Shown here: positions 31,581 through 42,529 of the stretch, piece by piece
Layout of the letters: the number at the start of each line of letters is the position of its first letter
How positions within the stretch are numbered: position 1 is the stretch's first letter
Origin: Phanerochaete sordida
Lineage: Eukaryota; Basidiomycota; Agaricomycetes; Polyporales; Phanerochaetaceae
Length of the DNA stretch: 64,000 nucleotides
Direction: 5' to 3'
NCBI GenBank assembly: GCA_019973155.2
Contig: BPQB01000002.1
Span: 248,001 to 312,000 of the forward strand
Translations under genes and position numbers: made by a program
The notes under the pieces: generated by a model
What the model was told of the DNA's origin: nothing
Databases searched by the model: none
Seen by the model: only the letters and a program-made list of their open reading frames with translations

Positions 31581-34165
31581 ATGTCCAAACCCGCCGCGAA
31601 GCCCCCGACGTCGTCCTTCGCGGCGTTTCTCAACGCGCTCTCCTGGTCGCGCGCGCGCAAGGACCCCGACTTCGACGCCGGGCTCAACAGCTCTTCGGCG
31701 TGGACAGAGGCCCTCACGAACCCGGACAGCGCCGCGCGCGCGAGCCTCACGCAGTACAACGTGAACGCGCTCTCCGATGACGAGGCCGACGACGAGGCCG
31801 ACGCGAAGTCGCGCGAGGAGCTCGACGACCCCGTGCTCGACGCGGAGCAGGGCCAGCCCGCGCGCGCGCTGTATGCGTTCGAGGGCAAGCCCGAGTTCCG
31901 CGAGCTCACGGCCGTGCAGGCAGGCGACAGGCTGGCGGTGCTGCGTGGGGAGGTCGGGGACGGCTGGAGCCTGGTGAAGCACTGGGACGGGACAGGCGAG
32001 CGGAAGCCAGAGGTCGGGCTGATTCCCCAGTCCTACTACACGGTGCGTGGCATGGCAAAGCACACAGACGTGTCTCATGCAAGCCCGTTTCTTAGTTCAC
32101 TGCCGAATTCGCGCAGTCTCCGGGCCTTGAGCTGCCTGCTGCGACACAGAGTTTGTCGGTCCGGAGGGAGGGCTCTGGCTCCTCTATCACACCCCGCGGC
32201 TCACCTACTCGACAACTTGAAGACTCGCAGACACCGCTCATACCTCAGACCACGGGCGAGTGGTTTCCCAGCTTTCGTCGTAGCCTACTCGGCGGGAAGC
32301 AGCTCAACCGGTTTTCAAGTTTCGTCACAAGCGGCGCGGAAGAGTGGGTGCTGCAGGGCGCAGAAGACAAGGAGCCGCCGCCACCTGCACGACACAGCAG
32401 AGGCCTCAGCACGAGCTCGCTCACCGACGACGCGGGACTCGGCGAGGCCGACAAGCACTTCGTCGAGGCAGGCCCGGCGTGGCGGACCAAGGTCCCGCCG
32501 TTCCGCATCCTCGTGCACTCTCCGTCGAAACGCGCGTCGATGCTCTCGGGCGCATACACGATGTACGCCGTCACGTCGCTCTTCGGCGCAGACGCGGACG
32601 ACGACGCGAGCGGCCCGCCGCCGTCGCCCATGCGCATCACCGTGCACCGGCGGTTCTCGCACTTCGTCGTGCTCCACACCGCGCTGACGCGCCGCCTGCC
32701 CGGCATCGCGCTGCCGCCGCTCCCGGAGAAGCAGTACGCGGGGCGGTTCAACGACGACTTTGTCGAGGCGCGCCGCGGGGACCTGGAGCGCTATCTCAGC
32801 CGCGTCGTCCGGCATCCTGTCGCACGATACGCAGAGGTGCTGACGTTCTTCCTAGGCTGCGAAAGCGAGATGGTACGTGACTATCTCGTTCGCATACCCC
32901 GCCGCTGACTTCGCTCTGCAGGAATGGAAGCGGCAGTATCCTCAGTACCTGACCTACCCGCCAGCTGGGCCGACATTCTTCGCTCATGTCTTCCATCCCG
33001 CGTTCAACGTCGACTCAGACGAGGCGGTCGAGGCTGCCGACAGGTTCGACGTACATACACGCGCTGTGGGGACAGGCGTGCAAGGCCTTAGGAACGTCTA
33101 TGGCAGAATTAGGCAAGCCAGCGTCGGTACGTCCTCTGGCTTGACGGCGTAGCTGCTGCTAACCGGCCGCACTAGACATGTCTCAAGCCCAGCGGCTGCT
33201 CAGTTACTCGCTTCTGTCCCTCATTACATCGCAGCCTCTCGCACAAGCCTCGACGGCCGGCATTCCGCAAGAAGAGGGAGACCGGGACCCGAAGCTGAAG
33301 GGGCACATGAACGAAGAAGGTGCCTGGTGTTGGCGGGAGGGCTGCGCAGGTGCGCTCTGGTTTATGTCCAGCTTTCCTGAGCTAATGCCCCGAGCAGAGT
33401 GCCTGAAGCTGACGAAGGCGATGCAGAAGACGAGCGAGACGCTGCAGACGGTCGCCGACCTGTATGATGACCATGTCGGTATTTCGGTTCCTCTCACTGC
33501 GAGACTGCTACTGAAGTCATGTTCTAGGCCCGCAGAACGCAGTTCGCGACGCACGAGTCCCTGAAGTCGGTTGCACATCCCTCTGCGATGTACGCGGGTG
33601 TTGTCGATACCCACCGGTCAACTCTTGTGCGCTACCATGAGGCGACCGCCGACGGAGAAGTGAGCGTCACCGTTGCCGCAAATGACTGCCACGCTGATGC
33701 CTCCCACAGGAGAACGAAGAAGTCGCTGCGCGATGCGAGACGGTGTTGAACACGACGATGGCCGAGTTCGAGACGTACCACGACCAGAAGGTCGAAGACT
33801 TCCAGACCCTCACCACCGAATACCTCGACGGCGAGATCGAGCTCTACGAACAAGTACGCTCGCTCTTCTCCTAGCTGTCTCGCATCCTCACGCGCATTCT
33901 CCAGATTCTCGCACGCCTCAGGGCGGCGCGCCGCACTTTCGATGCGCCAGCCTACGACGCGCTCGCGCGCGGGCCGCGGCAGCCCTCAATGTACGAGCGC
34001 GAGCTCGAGCACCCGCGCCTCGCGCCGCCGCCGCTCACGCAGCCGTGCCCGCACGTCTTCGACTCGGCGCCGATGCGGCCCGTGAGCGTCGCGATCCAGG
34101 AGGGCGTCGGCATGCTGCTCGGCTCGCCGACGCGCGCGAGCGTGTTTGGCAAGTTCTTTTCATGA
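31581..34165 (+). CDS. SH3-PX-BAR protein, sorting-nexin-9-like
   Basis: Membrane-remodelling protein of about 700 residues with about seven introns. The start is MSKPAAKPPTSSFAAFLNAL at 31581 and the TGA is at 34163-34165. An SH3 domain spans roughly residues 90-155 (ARALYAFEGKPEFREL and then DGWSLVKHWD, PEVGLIPQSYY). A linker follows, then a PX domain from about 32490 to 32870: the segment RITVHRRFSHFVVLHTAL carries the RRF/Y-S-F phosphoinositide pocket, then LPPLPEKQYAGRFNDDFVE and LERYLSRVVRHPV. The rest is a helical BAR-like region (DRFDVHTRAVGTGVQGLRNV; KLTKAMQKTSETLQTVADLYDDH; FETYHDQKVEDFQTLTTEYLD). The domain order matches SNX9/18/33. The expected role is endocytosis and membrane-actin coupling at phosphoinositide membranes; this is inferred from the family. 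Confidence 0.9.
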
Positions 34166-34416
34166 GCCGTCACACTGGGCATCCTGGTAAGGACGCTTTG
34201 CAGACAGCATCTGTAGCATTTTCTTGTATACGGACACCGCTTTGCTGTCATCTACTAACGCATATACTCATGCTGTGACGAATATACCTGTACATACCCT
34301 GCGTAATATAGCACTTGCCTGGCACTTGCCTCGAAACAGTCACGCTCGACCGGAGACACAGCAATAAAGGTATCAATTCTATACGTACAACGCGTGGTAT
34401 GTTCTACAACAGTCCT

Positions 34417-35425
34417 CTAGTTCTTCGGGGGGCCCATGGCACGGCAGTCGGGGAAGCCGAGGTCGCCCCAGCCGGTCCACCAGGGGTAGCACGCGCGGAA
34501 CGCCGCGGTCTTCTCGATCGCATGCAGCTCGGCGACCTCCTCGTCGGAGAGGTCGATGATCTTGAAGTTCGCGACGACGCGCTCGGGCGTGACGGACTTG
34601 GTGAGCACCGCGACGTCGGGGCGGTTCGCCTGGAGCGAGACGAGCACGTTCGCGGGCGACACGCCGTGCGCGGCCGCGATGCGCGCGACGGTCGCGTTCG
34701 CGAGCAGCGGCGAGTCGGACGAGCCGAGCGGCGAGTACGCCGTGAGTGCGACGCCCTTCGAGCGGCAGTATTGCACGAGCTCTTCCTGTACGCAGGACCT
34801 GCGGGCGGGTCAGCGCGGGGCGTGAGGTGTGAGAGGCAGGGGACGTACGGGTGGAGCTCGATCTGGTTTACGGCGGGGACGACGGACGCCTCCTTGAGGA
34901 GCTGCTCGAAGAACTCGATGGAGATGTTTGAGACGCCGATGGCGCGGACCTTGTCGGGGTGCTCCTTGTAGATCTTCTCCATCGCCTTCCAGGTGTCGAG
35001 CCAGTTGACGTCGCGGTCGGGCGAGCCGTCGGGCTTCATGGGCGCGGGCCAGTGCATGAGCCAGAGGTCGAGGTAGGGCGTCTCGAGCTGCTGCAGCGAG
35101 TACTGCAGCGCCTCGAACGGCTTGCGGTGGTCGGTGTTGTTGAGCTTCGTGGTGAGGAAGATCTCCTCGCGCGGGACGCCCGAGGCCTTGATGCCCTCGC
35201 CGACCTCGCGCTCGTTGCCGTACGCGGTCGCGGTGTCGATGTGGCGGTAGCCGGTGCGGAGCGCGACCTCGACGGCCTTCTCGACCGCGCCGGGCTGCGA
35301 CTGCCAGGTGCCTGCGCAGGCGGTCAGGACGCGTGCGCGCGTGACAGGCAGCGAGAGGACTCACCGAAGCCCAGGGTGGGCATCTGCGCGCCGGTGTTCA
35401 GCTTCACGAACTTGGAAGCGGGCAT
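34417..35425 (-). CDS. Aldo-keto reductase
   Basis: NADPH-dependent oxidoreductase of the AKR superfamily, about 305 residues in three exons. The start is MPASKFVKLNTGAQMPTLGFG at 35423-35425 and the stop TAG is at 34417-34419. The catalytic tetrad is visible: Asp and Tyr in HIDTATAYGNE, Lys in FLTTKLNN, His in LWLMHWP. Later motifs are VRAIGVSNISIEFFEQLL, VNQIELHP (split by an intron near 34850-34790), GVALTAYSPLGSSDSPLL for cofactor binding, and KSVTPERVVANF for the NADPH phosphate pocket. The substrate is unknown; fungal members reduce sugars (xylose or glycerol type) or small aldehydes. A TATA box 55 bp upstream of the ATG suggests a regulated, strongly transcribed gene. Confidence 0.95.
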
Positions 35426-35478
35426 GGTGGTGAATGTAGGGGTAGGTGTGGGGGCATCCGTGCCCGGGAGGCCGCGTC

Positions 35479-35485
35479 TTTTATA
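35479..35485 (-). promoter_or_regulatory. TATA box of the aldo-keto reductase gene
   Basis: TATAAAA on the minus strand, about 55 bp upstream of the aldo-keto reductase ATG. Confidence 0.6.
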
Positions 35486-35489
35486 CCCT

Positions 35490-36285
35490 CAGAGGCCGCC
35501 GCGCTGGGAGCAATTGCCGGACCATGGATCCGTCGATGATGTGCCCTCGCGCGGGGGAATCATTTCCCGAGCAGGCCTCCTCCCCACATTTCGTCAGACC
35601 CCGACGCCCGCGGTGCGCGTGCGGACCGTCCGCGGTGTGCTATATCCCCCGTTATCGATAGCAAAAATGAGTGCCGCGCATGACAAATGGAGTAACCACA
35701 TACTTTGTAAGGCCCCGCCACACGCTGCCTCCCACGTTCAGCAGCACCTGCAATTTTCCAGAATTTCGCCGAACAGCGAGAACGGCACCAATTCTCCACA
35801 AGCGTTGCCGAAACTCGTCGAAAACAAAACTGCCCTGGATGACTTCATCGCATGACTCGTGCTGCGGCGGCGTCGGGCGAGGCGGGAGCAGAGGACGTGG
35901 AGCAAGGCAAACTGAGACGTTTGAAGTGAAGTAAGTCGTTGTGAGTGGGGAATTACTTACTTTTTTCGCAGCACGCTGATCGCTCGCTTTCCCACGATCA
36001 TCTTGTGTCTTACGAAGTAAGTAAGCGTGTCCTGAAGACATATTCGCTCACATCACTCCCACTTTGTGAACGCAGAGTAAATTGATGTATATTTGAGCAT
36101 AATTCTCGTCGAGCAATAGACTCGCAGCACCAGTGACATCTCCAGCATGTATCCCGCCCAACATTCGACATCACCACCGTGTTCTGGTTTGAGTTGAGGT
36201 GGACTATCGTCGACAGCTAGTATGATGCCGTGAGCGACGAACAAGCGACTGGTACAAAGCGCACTGACCGTTTCTGATGCTTAGC
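35490..36285. other. Gene-free region between the aldo-keto reductase promoter and the right inverted copy
   Basis: No convincing gene. The 35930-36030 part has several copies of TTACTTAC and its complement GTAAGTAAG, giving short imperfect palindromes. A minus-strand frame at 36053-36244 (AVDDSPPQLKPEHGGD) lies where the last exon of the right-hand duplicated gene would be expected, but it does not clearly match the left copy. Confidence 0.4.
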
Positions 36286-36304
36286 CTTGACTTGTGCGCT
36301 CGCA

Positions 36305-36800
36305 TGTACGAGAGGTTCGGGGGTCGCTCACGTGGGCGTACCAGGTCCCGAACCATACCTTCGCATACAGCCATCTCGTGCCCCGACGCTCGTATTTGAA
36401 GCCCATGTTGGGAGTGGGATTTGAGAGCCAGCTGTTCGATGCTGTGAGTATTCGAACTTCTTTCTGAAGAGGGCGTGAGGGGCTCACCGTGGGTTCAGGG
36501 GTCAGGGCCTGTCACCAGCCGCGTGGGGCGGGTCTCGCCGACGTCCTAGGTCGCGATAATAGGGTCGTCTTCGGGCGATGTGCATCAGCGAAGCTGGCCG
36601 TTGACGTCGATGATCACGTACCACGCGGCGGCGACGACGACGTCGGGCGCACTCTGCTCTGGACCAGAGGTCGCTTTGAGCATGGCAGGACATCTGTTGA
36701 CCGTCGTCAGCGTCGTGCTCCGGGCCCAGAGGCAGCGTACTCACTCATAAAAAGGGGGCTTGTAACGGGCCCGTGCCACCGACAGGCCTGTGCGGGCATC
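36305..36800 (-). pseudogene. Duplicated gene of unknown function, right copy (degenerate)
   Basis: The minus-strand counterpart of the gene at 27070. The first exon and intron match the left copy closely, with the same GTGAGTACG donor. The second exon reads NVLPCSKRPLVQSRVRPTSS to a conserved GTACGT donor. The following sequence contains the frame GFKYERRGTRWLYAKVWFGT before a stop. Compared with the left copy, the Trp-rich segment is shifted by one base. No recognisable family; it is probably not functional, although an unusual intron pattern cannot be excluded. Confidence 0.4.
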
Positions 36801-37007
36801 CCCTCCGACGTCGCCCTCGACAGCGACCAAGGCTCGCGCCCGGTGCCGGAAGGCTCGGCCAGAGGGGCGGCTGGGATCTAGCAGTCCCCGCACAGCTCCA
36901 GCTGTCGGGCCGGTCCAGGTGGGGAAAGAAACCGCCTCGCCCGGAGAAGGGGAAAGTGGGTGGTGGCGAGCACGGTGTTGGGGGCCAGAGGCTGGACGGT
37001 GCCCTCT

Positions 37008-37014
37008 ATTTATA
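37008..37014 (-). promoter_or_regulatory. TATA box of the duplicated gene, right copy
   Basis: TATAAAT on the minus strand, matching the left copy at 26855-26861. Confidence 0.6.
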
Positions 37015-37190
37015 CGTTGCTGGGGACGAGGCTGACGCGTCGACGCGTCGAAGTCACGGGACGAGCTTGTTGAACACGATCGCGGGCGGGGATCGAGGGG
37101 GCGCGTGCTGTCAGCGACGTCATCCGAGGCGATGCATCGTCGGCTGGCGGGAGCTGACCGCCGCGCTCAGCGACGTTCCACACCTTCCCT

Positions 37191-37811
37191 TCGCTGCGCT
37201 TTGTCTGGACTGGCTGAGGCTGGACAGGTTGGACGTACAGTGCAGTAGCATTCTTGTTAAGTACGAGTCTGTTTGCTTCAACAAGCGGAGTATCTCGCCA
37301 AGTGCTGTCACGGCGTTGTCGCCTCAGCAAGGGAGTGTAACGCATGACTTGCAGGGAAAGAAATCCGATTTTGTCGTGGACGTTGGTGTCAAGATTCAGC
37401 GGCGCGACGGACGGCTGGCGGCCGGCGGCTGCCGGACGCCACCAAGCTTGCTCAAATCGGGGAGGCTGGATTATGTAAGTGACTCGGCTGCAGTCGCCCG
37501 CGAGCTGGAGACTTCGAACCTCTCGCTAAGACATTCATCTAGCTCAATTGCAGGGACTCTCATCCTCGTACTTTTTATGTACAGGACCGACCGTGGCCAC
37601 TAGCCTTCTTCAAAGGCACCGAAACGACCGAGAAACCATACTTTGACATGGCAACAACATCTGGACAAGGCCGCGCTTCGTGAGGTCGACTGTGGCCAAT
37701 GCATGTCGCAGCAATCAGGGGCTCTTTGTCCACCTATTTAAACCTGGCTCAGCCTTCGACCATGTTCATTCTATCCTGCGACACCCCCTGCCCCATCCAA
37801 CTCTACGCGTC
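37191..37811. other. Gene-free region, promoter of the F-box-like gene
   Basis: About 620 bp with no supported gene. The frame running in from the left inverted repeat continues here but is a shadow. The right end should be the promoter of the gene starting at 37812; CTATTTAAAC near 37735 is a weak TATA-like element. Confidence 0.4.
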
Positions 37812-39047
37812 ATGGTCGTAGCAAACACCTCGCCGACCCCGCTGTTCGTCCCCTTCCTGGAGCGCAAGCTCCGGCGGCCCCTCAGCTGCAGCTCGACATC
37901 CTCGACACCGAGCTGGTCCTCCGCCTCCGAGCGCGACGAGCGCGACGAGCGCGTCTCTGCGCAGGCCACCGCGAAGTCCGCGCAGCGCCAGGGGCGGCGC
38001 GTCCTCCCCGAGGAGGTCCTCCGCGACATCATCGCCTACAGCCTCGTCGACACGATCCACCAGATGGTGCACACCCTCGAGCACCCGCACAAGACGCGCA
38101 CAAGCACGCGCCCGGGCCCCGCCTGGCACTGGCCCTGGGCGCGCACCGTGCCCGCGCTGCGCCTCGCCTCGCGCCAACTACACCAGCTCGTCGACGCGTC
38201 GCTCGCGCTGCTGCTCGGCCTCGCGTGCCTCCCGTCCGGGCGCCTCGCGGCGTGCCCGCTGCGCGCGGTGCGCGCGATCGCGCCGCCCGCCGAGGTCGCG
38301 GCGCGCCGCGCGCTGCAGCACGCGTGGGCGCGCGCGCGCGACGTCAAGGGCGTGCTCCCGCTGCTGCACCGCGGGCCGCCGCTCGCGCGCCTGTACCGCC
38401 TCGCGGCGTACGGCCCGTGGCTCTTCTACGCGTATGCGCGCTGCTTCGCGGGCGCGCACGGCGGCGCGGTCGCCGGCGTGCATGCGGGCGTGCTGCAGGA
38501 GCTCGAGGAGGCTGTCGCGGCGTACGCGAGGGTCGGCGTCGCGGCGGCGGGGCTGGTGAGGCGGATTGATTCGCTGCACGTGCAATTGCATGTTGGTATG
38601 TGGTGTGGACTGTGGTGAGGAAGGGGGCTGACGTCGGTTCGGCAGGTGTGCGCGTGATGCAGTGCGCGAAGGAAGCGCTCGAGCTGCGCAGGACGCTAGA
38701 CGAGGAAGGCACCTCGCGCCTATACTCGGTACGCAGCCCTCCCCCACCTCCTCCCCACCCCCACTCACCCCCACCCGTAGGAAGCCAAAAAGACCGCGCT
38801 CGCGCACGGCGCGACGCTCGCGCGCTGCGCGCGCCACACGCGCCCCGCGGACGACGCCGCGTTCTGCATGCTCAGCTTCGGCCTGCAGGCGCTGCTGCGG
38901 CTGCTCGTGTGCCTGAACGACGCGAAGCTCGACCGCGCCGTGCGCGCGCTGCTCGAGACGGGGCAGCGCGCGGAGCTCGTGCACCTCTGGCGCACGCACG
39001 TCGAGGCGCGCACGTCGCATGCGCAGCGGCGCAGGCTGCTGAAGTGA
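37812..39047 (+). CDS. F-box-like hypothetical protein
   Basis: About 360 residues in three exons (37812 to about 38593, about 38645-38728, 38780-39047). It starts MVVANTSPTPLFVPFLERKL, and a TGA at 39045-39047 follows QRRRLLK. Near residues 60-75 the segment RRVLPEEVLRDIIAYSLVDT, followed later by LRLASRQLHQLVDASL, has the spacing of fungal F-box-like domains (L-P-E-E-hydrophobic pairs, then an aliphatic and Leu-rich helix). F-box proteins link substrates to SCF ubiquitin ligases. The rest is helical and extremely Ala/Arg-rich because of high GC content, with no WD40 or leucine-rich repeats visible. An earlier in-frame ATG at 37680 exists, but the sequence before 37812 looks non-coding. Confidence 0.65.
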
Positions 39048-39688
39048 TCGGTGTTTGGCGGATGTGGGTGCGATACGGCTTGAGGTGGACTTTGATGTTG
39101 AGATTATTGTGGCTCGGCTTCCTGGTGGGGCTGAGAGCTGCTTTCCTCGCTCTTTTTCTCGTTTGTATCCTATTGCATATGTATCCTGGTAGAGTCAATC
39201 GTCACATCTTTGCTCGTTTCTCTCGTCATTCTCACAAAACCTGCAGCGGAGCACAGAAGCCATGAGCAAGCAGTCCGAGGTGGCATCAGCTTCCACTGCT
39301 GGCCGACACCAAAAGCTGGCGCGGTAGCCATTTGCTTGCGTGCGCACAACGGCGCTCTGAAGCTCTTATCGAGCTGAAGAATATACGGAGAAGGCCACGA
39401 AGGGCGAACTGGATATTCCACATTTGTTACTATTTATACACAGTACAACCACTGCCTATCCAAAAGGCTCTCGTCCAACGCGCTGAAACCGAGCTACAGC
39501 GGGACGGACACCAAGCACATCTGGACGATCCTGACGACAACGGCGACCGGGAGGCGACGAAACTGGTACAAGGAACTTCGAGATGCCGTTGACGGGTGAG
39601 ACGATCCGGTTCGGTGCCGCTTGCAGCCCTGGCCAACCCATACTCCCATCAGCATCCTGCGCGCCGCGACACTGCAGCCACTCACCGC
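39048..39688. other. Convergent intergenic region
   Basis: 3' flanks of two convergent genes, about 640 bp. The short frames on both strands have no support. Confidence 0.45.
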
Positions 39689-40140
39689 TCAGGAGAGCAC
39701 CTGGACGGTCGCTGCACGCACAGTCAGCACTGCACGTCGCGCGGCGCGAAGAGGGCGCGGGCTCACCGATGAGCGGGGCGTGGTCGCCGCCGTCGACGCG
39801 CGCCATGTCGGCCGGCGTGACGTGCACGGACGTGCCGTTCGGCGCGGTGCGGAAGTTGACCGTGAACTCCGCGCCGGAGTTCACGACGCGGTACGTGACG
39901 CTGCCCTCCGTGACGGTCCCTGTGCGCGCGCGCGTGTCAGCCGCCAGTCAGTCGTGTGCGGCGCGGGGGAGCAGAGGGAGGGGGCGCACCGGCGGGGCGC
40001 GCGCGGAAGGTGTCGCTGTGGTTCGCGTCGATGGTGGTGTGCGGCTGCGTGACCCAGTCGCCGTGCGCGAGCGCGAAGGTGCGGCGGTCGAGCGCGGAGG
40101 TGCGGCTGTTCTGGATGGTGATCTGCACGGTGTGGGCCAT
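39689..40140 (-). CDS. Small beta-rich cytosolic-type protein (about 107 residues)
   Basis: Three exons on the minus strand. The ATG is at 40138-40140 (MAHTVQITIQNSRTSALDRR), an intron begins at GTGCGCCC near 39989, a second exon carries SVTYRVVNSGAEFTVNFRTA, and a short last exon ends ATVQVLS with TGA at 39689-39691. There is no signal peptide. The alternating hydrophobic pattern, Gly/Asn/Thr content and length suggest a beta-sandwich. The layout (opening VQITIQN strand, Gly and Trp turn, then a VTYRV strand) recalls aegerolysin-type fungal proteins, some of which bind lipids or act in pore formation. I cannot show homology from sequence alone, so no toxic activity should be assumed. A TATATATA box about 117 bp upstream fits a strongly expressed gene. 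Confidence 0.6.
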
Positions 40141-40256
40141 GGCTGCTGTGGGGGTGAGCACCGCTGTGCAGCTCGGTCGACGACGGGCTACGTACTGGTG
40201 CTGGTGCTGCTGGAGGGTGTTGCTGAATTCTGGAGGAGGACGGTGCGGTGTGGAGG

Positions 40257-40264
40257 TATATATA
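40257..40264 (-). promoter_or_regulatory. TATA box of the small beta-rich protein gene
   Basis: TATATATA, about 117 bp upstream of the ATG at 40140. Confidence 0.55.
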
Positions 40265-42009
40265 GGCCGTTGCGCACGATGCGCCGTGGCCGCCTCCACC
40301 TAGGATTACGTCGAGCACGGTGAGTATGGAGTGCCGATAAATCGCTCAGGCAGAGAACGAGGGCGAGACACGTAAAATCAATGCCAGTGACACCTTGTCG
40401 CACAAGCTGTAGCGACATGTAGCACGGTGGCACTGAGCAGTGGCTTTGAAAAAGGGCATCGCAGCACTCGTTATAGCACCCAAATACGTGCGATCCGCCG
40501 AGTCCTTCAAATTTATTAGGAGATTTACCTTGTATGTTTGGGCACAGAAGCACGTGGGCCAGGAACACAAAACGTGAGTTATAAACATAATCCCGCCACT
40601 GCTTGCCTTGCAAACGCGTACGCGTCTGAAGACTGCAGATTTGGGCGCTGGTGGTGCTCCAGGACCCTTGGCAGGACCATTTCTTTCGAGGATCCGACGT
40701 TTCCAAACTGGGTCCAAGAAGGCGGGCCAGGCGCCGCTCGCTGCCAACCGCGGTAATCGCATCCACCGAAAGGAAATAAGCATCTCAAGGACCCTTGGCA
40801 GAGATCACGGTGCACGGAGATAACACAAAGTCCCAGTCAGTTTCGGGGGACCCTGGTCACGAACATAGCGTGCGGCGATCTGCCTCCTTTCACCGTCAGC
40901 TTCCAGCTTGATACAAGCATACCTGCAGTGCTTGTCACCTTTCCTCGTACCATGACACACATGGTAATACGGATACCATATTGACGCATACATGCATGGA
41001 AGGCGAGGCCAGAGTTTGCGAGTGCGATTATTTACGTGGGACGGACGCCGCTCATCAGCATCGCAGAGGCATGAGTGACACCGCAGAACAACACATGCGC
41101 ACCTCAGAACCCACGTGCCGTGCACCTAGCACCGCTCACGGTCGCATGAGTCAGGGCCATGCGTGTCAGATGGTCGACCAGGCCATGCGCATCTGACTTG
41201 AGTGTTCTCCATAGGTCGCTTCAGAGAATAGACGTGTCAGTATTGGCTCGGCTTACCAGTGCGCTGCAGGGCCATCGAGAGTGTGTCGCCCACGTTTGCC
41301 TGCGGTCTACCAGCCATGGGCAAGCATGTGTTCGCTGCAGCCACGCTGGCACTCGCCGCCCACGACCTCCGTGGGTGTCGCGTGCCCTGGCCCTAGACGG
41401 CGCACACCGACGTCGACACAGGACACGTGAACTGATGGCACAGGATCCACAGCCGAGACGCCACCGGGACGTCGCCGTGCTCCAGCTTCGCCATGCTCTT
41501 CGCGAGCATGCCTGTGCTGTTCCGTTCTCCGCACACGGCGCGAGGAGCGCAGAAGGGCGGGTGCAGGCTCGTCTGCCGCGCACATGCTCACGCCCTCCCC
41601 GGCGGGAATGGAGGCAAACGACGCCCACCCGACGTCGTGCTTGCGTTTCGCTCGGCACTCCACGGGCGTGCTTGCGCAGGGTGGGTCTAACGCTGTGCGA
41701 GGGCGAGGGGAGGCTCGTCTCGACCTCCGGGAGCACGCTTGCGCCCCTCCCAGCCCGGAAAGGAGGCGCGCGCCGTCGCCCACAAGAATTTTCAAGAGAC
41801 CGGTTTTTGCGCAGGGACTTGCTCTCTGGCATGGCGCTCACGGCTATCCACTTTATGCGTGGTCAGTGGAAGCAGCGCTCCAGGATGGAGAGACAGAGGC
41901 TGACCTGTGTTACTGTAAGATGATGGTGCAGTGATTCGACTTCGGACGTGAAGAGTGAAAATGCAGTTTCAAGGCTCTTGAGCTCAGCTCACAATGTGCA
42001 CCTCGGTAT
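40265..42009. other. Gene-poor region with degenerate repeats
   Basis: No frame in these 1.7 kb has gene-like splice structure. AGGACCCTTGGCAG occurs twice, near 40663 and 40788. A GC-rich stretch at about 41550-41790 contains two diverged copies of a unit of roughly 140 bp (each with GAGGCTCGTCT or GCAGGCTCGTCT, a GCTTGCG or GCTCACG block and GGAATGGAGGC or GGAAAGGAGGC). Frames that cross it are Arg/Pro/Ser-rich and unlikely to be proteins. Confidence 0.4.
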
Positions 42010-42260
42010 GCTTTGCGAGATTATCTGAAATTATTGTAGCGTCAGAAGAATCGGAAAGTATGAGCGCGTCCGTTGCGTGTGTGGTGCTTACCAGTAGGCT
42101 CGAAGGTAGAGCCAAGACAGGTAGAGCCATGACTTCATCGACATCGCAAAACGTATCTTCGAGTGGCAGGGTGCAGCTCGAGATTGGATATGCCGTATCG
42201 TCGAGGGCTACGAGTAGCCCGACGTAGAGTCGGACCAAGACCGTGGCTGCCAGTGTGACA
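42010..42260 (-). CDS. Possible 3' exons of a small gene (5' end not resolved)
   Basis: On the minus strand, a frame from about 42260 reads RLYVGLLVALDDTAYPISSC and ends at a good donor (CTG/GTAAGC near 42093). A TTTCAG acceptor near 42037 leads to IISQSIPRCTL and a stop near 42002. The splice pair is strong and the amino-acid composition is natural. Upstream joins toward 42340 are possible (a GTGAGC donor, GCATAG acceptor) but no clear ATG was found, and this would overlap the promoter of the parvulin gene. Treat as a candidate only. Confidence 0.3.
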
Positions 42261-42529
42261 TGCGCTACCTATGCAGCCCGCCCGGGCTGCCCTTCGCCGT
42301 CGAGATGGTGCTCACCATCGGGCTTGCCTCGGATGTGCAAACACCTTCAGAGGTGACCGAAACCTCAGAACGAACCGGCCGTCGTCGTGGACGCTGTCGA
42401 CACCCTGCTCCGGGCGGCAAACCGCACCGCTATTTGCGCCTATTTGGCAGCGCCGTTGTGGCGCGCACCACGGGTTCGGGGGCTGCGCGGCTCGCGCTCC
42501 CTTCAGTTCCAGCACCGACGACGACCGCG

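Larger units (their letters stand above)
36290..37190 (-). repeat. Inverted duplication, right copy
   Basis: Reverse-orientation partner of 26690-27600. It preserves the TATA box (37008-37014), the ATG-less leader, the first ATG at about 36798, both intron donors and the GTWYAHVSDPRT stretch. It has several small indels relative to the left copy in the region downstream of the second donor (36440-36600). Confidence 0.8.

Noticed and set aside
36773..37603. 276-codon plus-strand frame across the right inverted repeat
   Set aside because: It is antisense to the conserved promoter and leader, and its partner in the left repeat is likewise antisense; the similarity reflects DNA duplication, not protein constraint.
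41159..41923. Overlapping long frames on both strands in the 41-42 kb gap
   Set aside because: They traverse degenerate GC-rich repeats, lack splice sites and have unnatural Arg/Ser/Pro/His composition.
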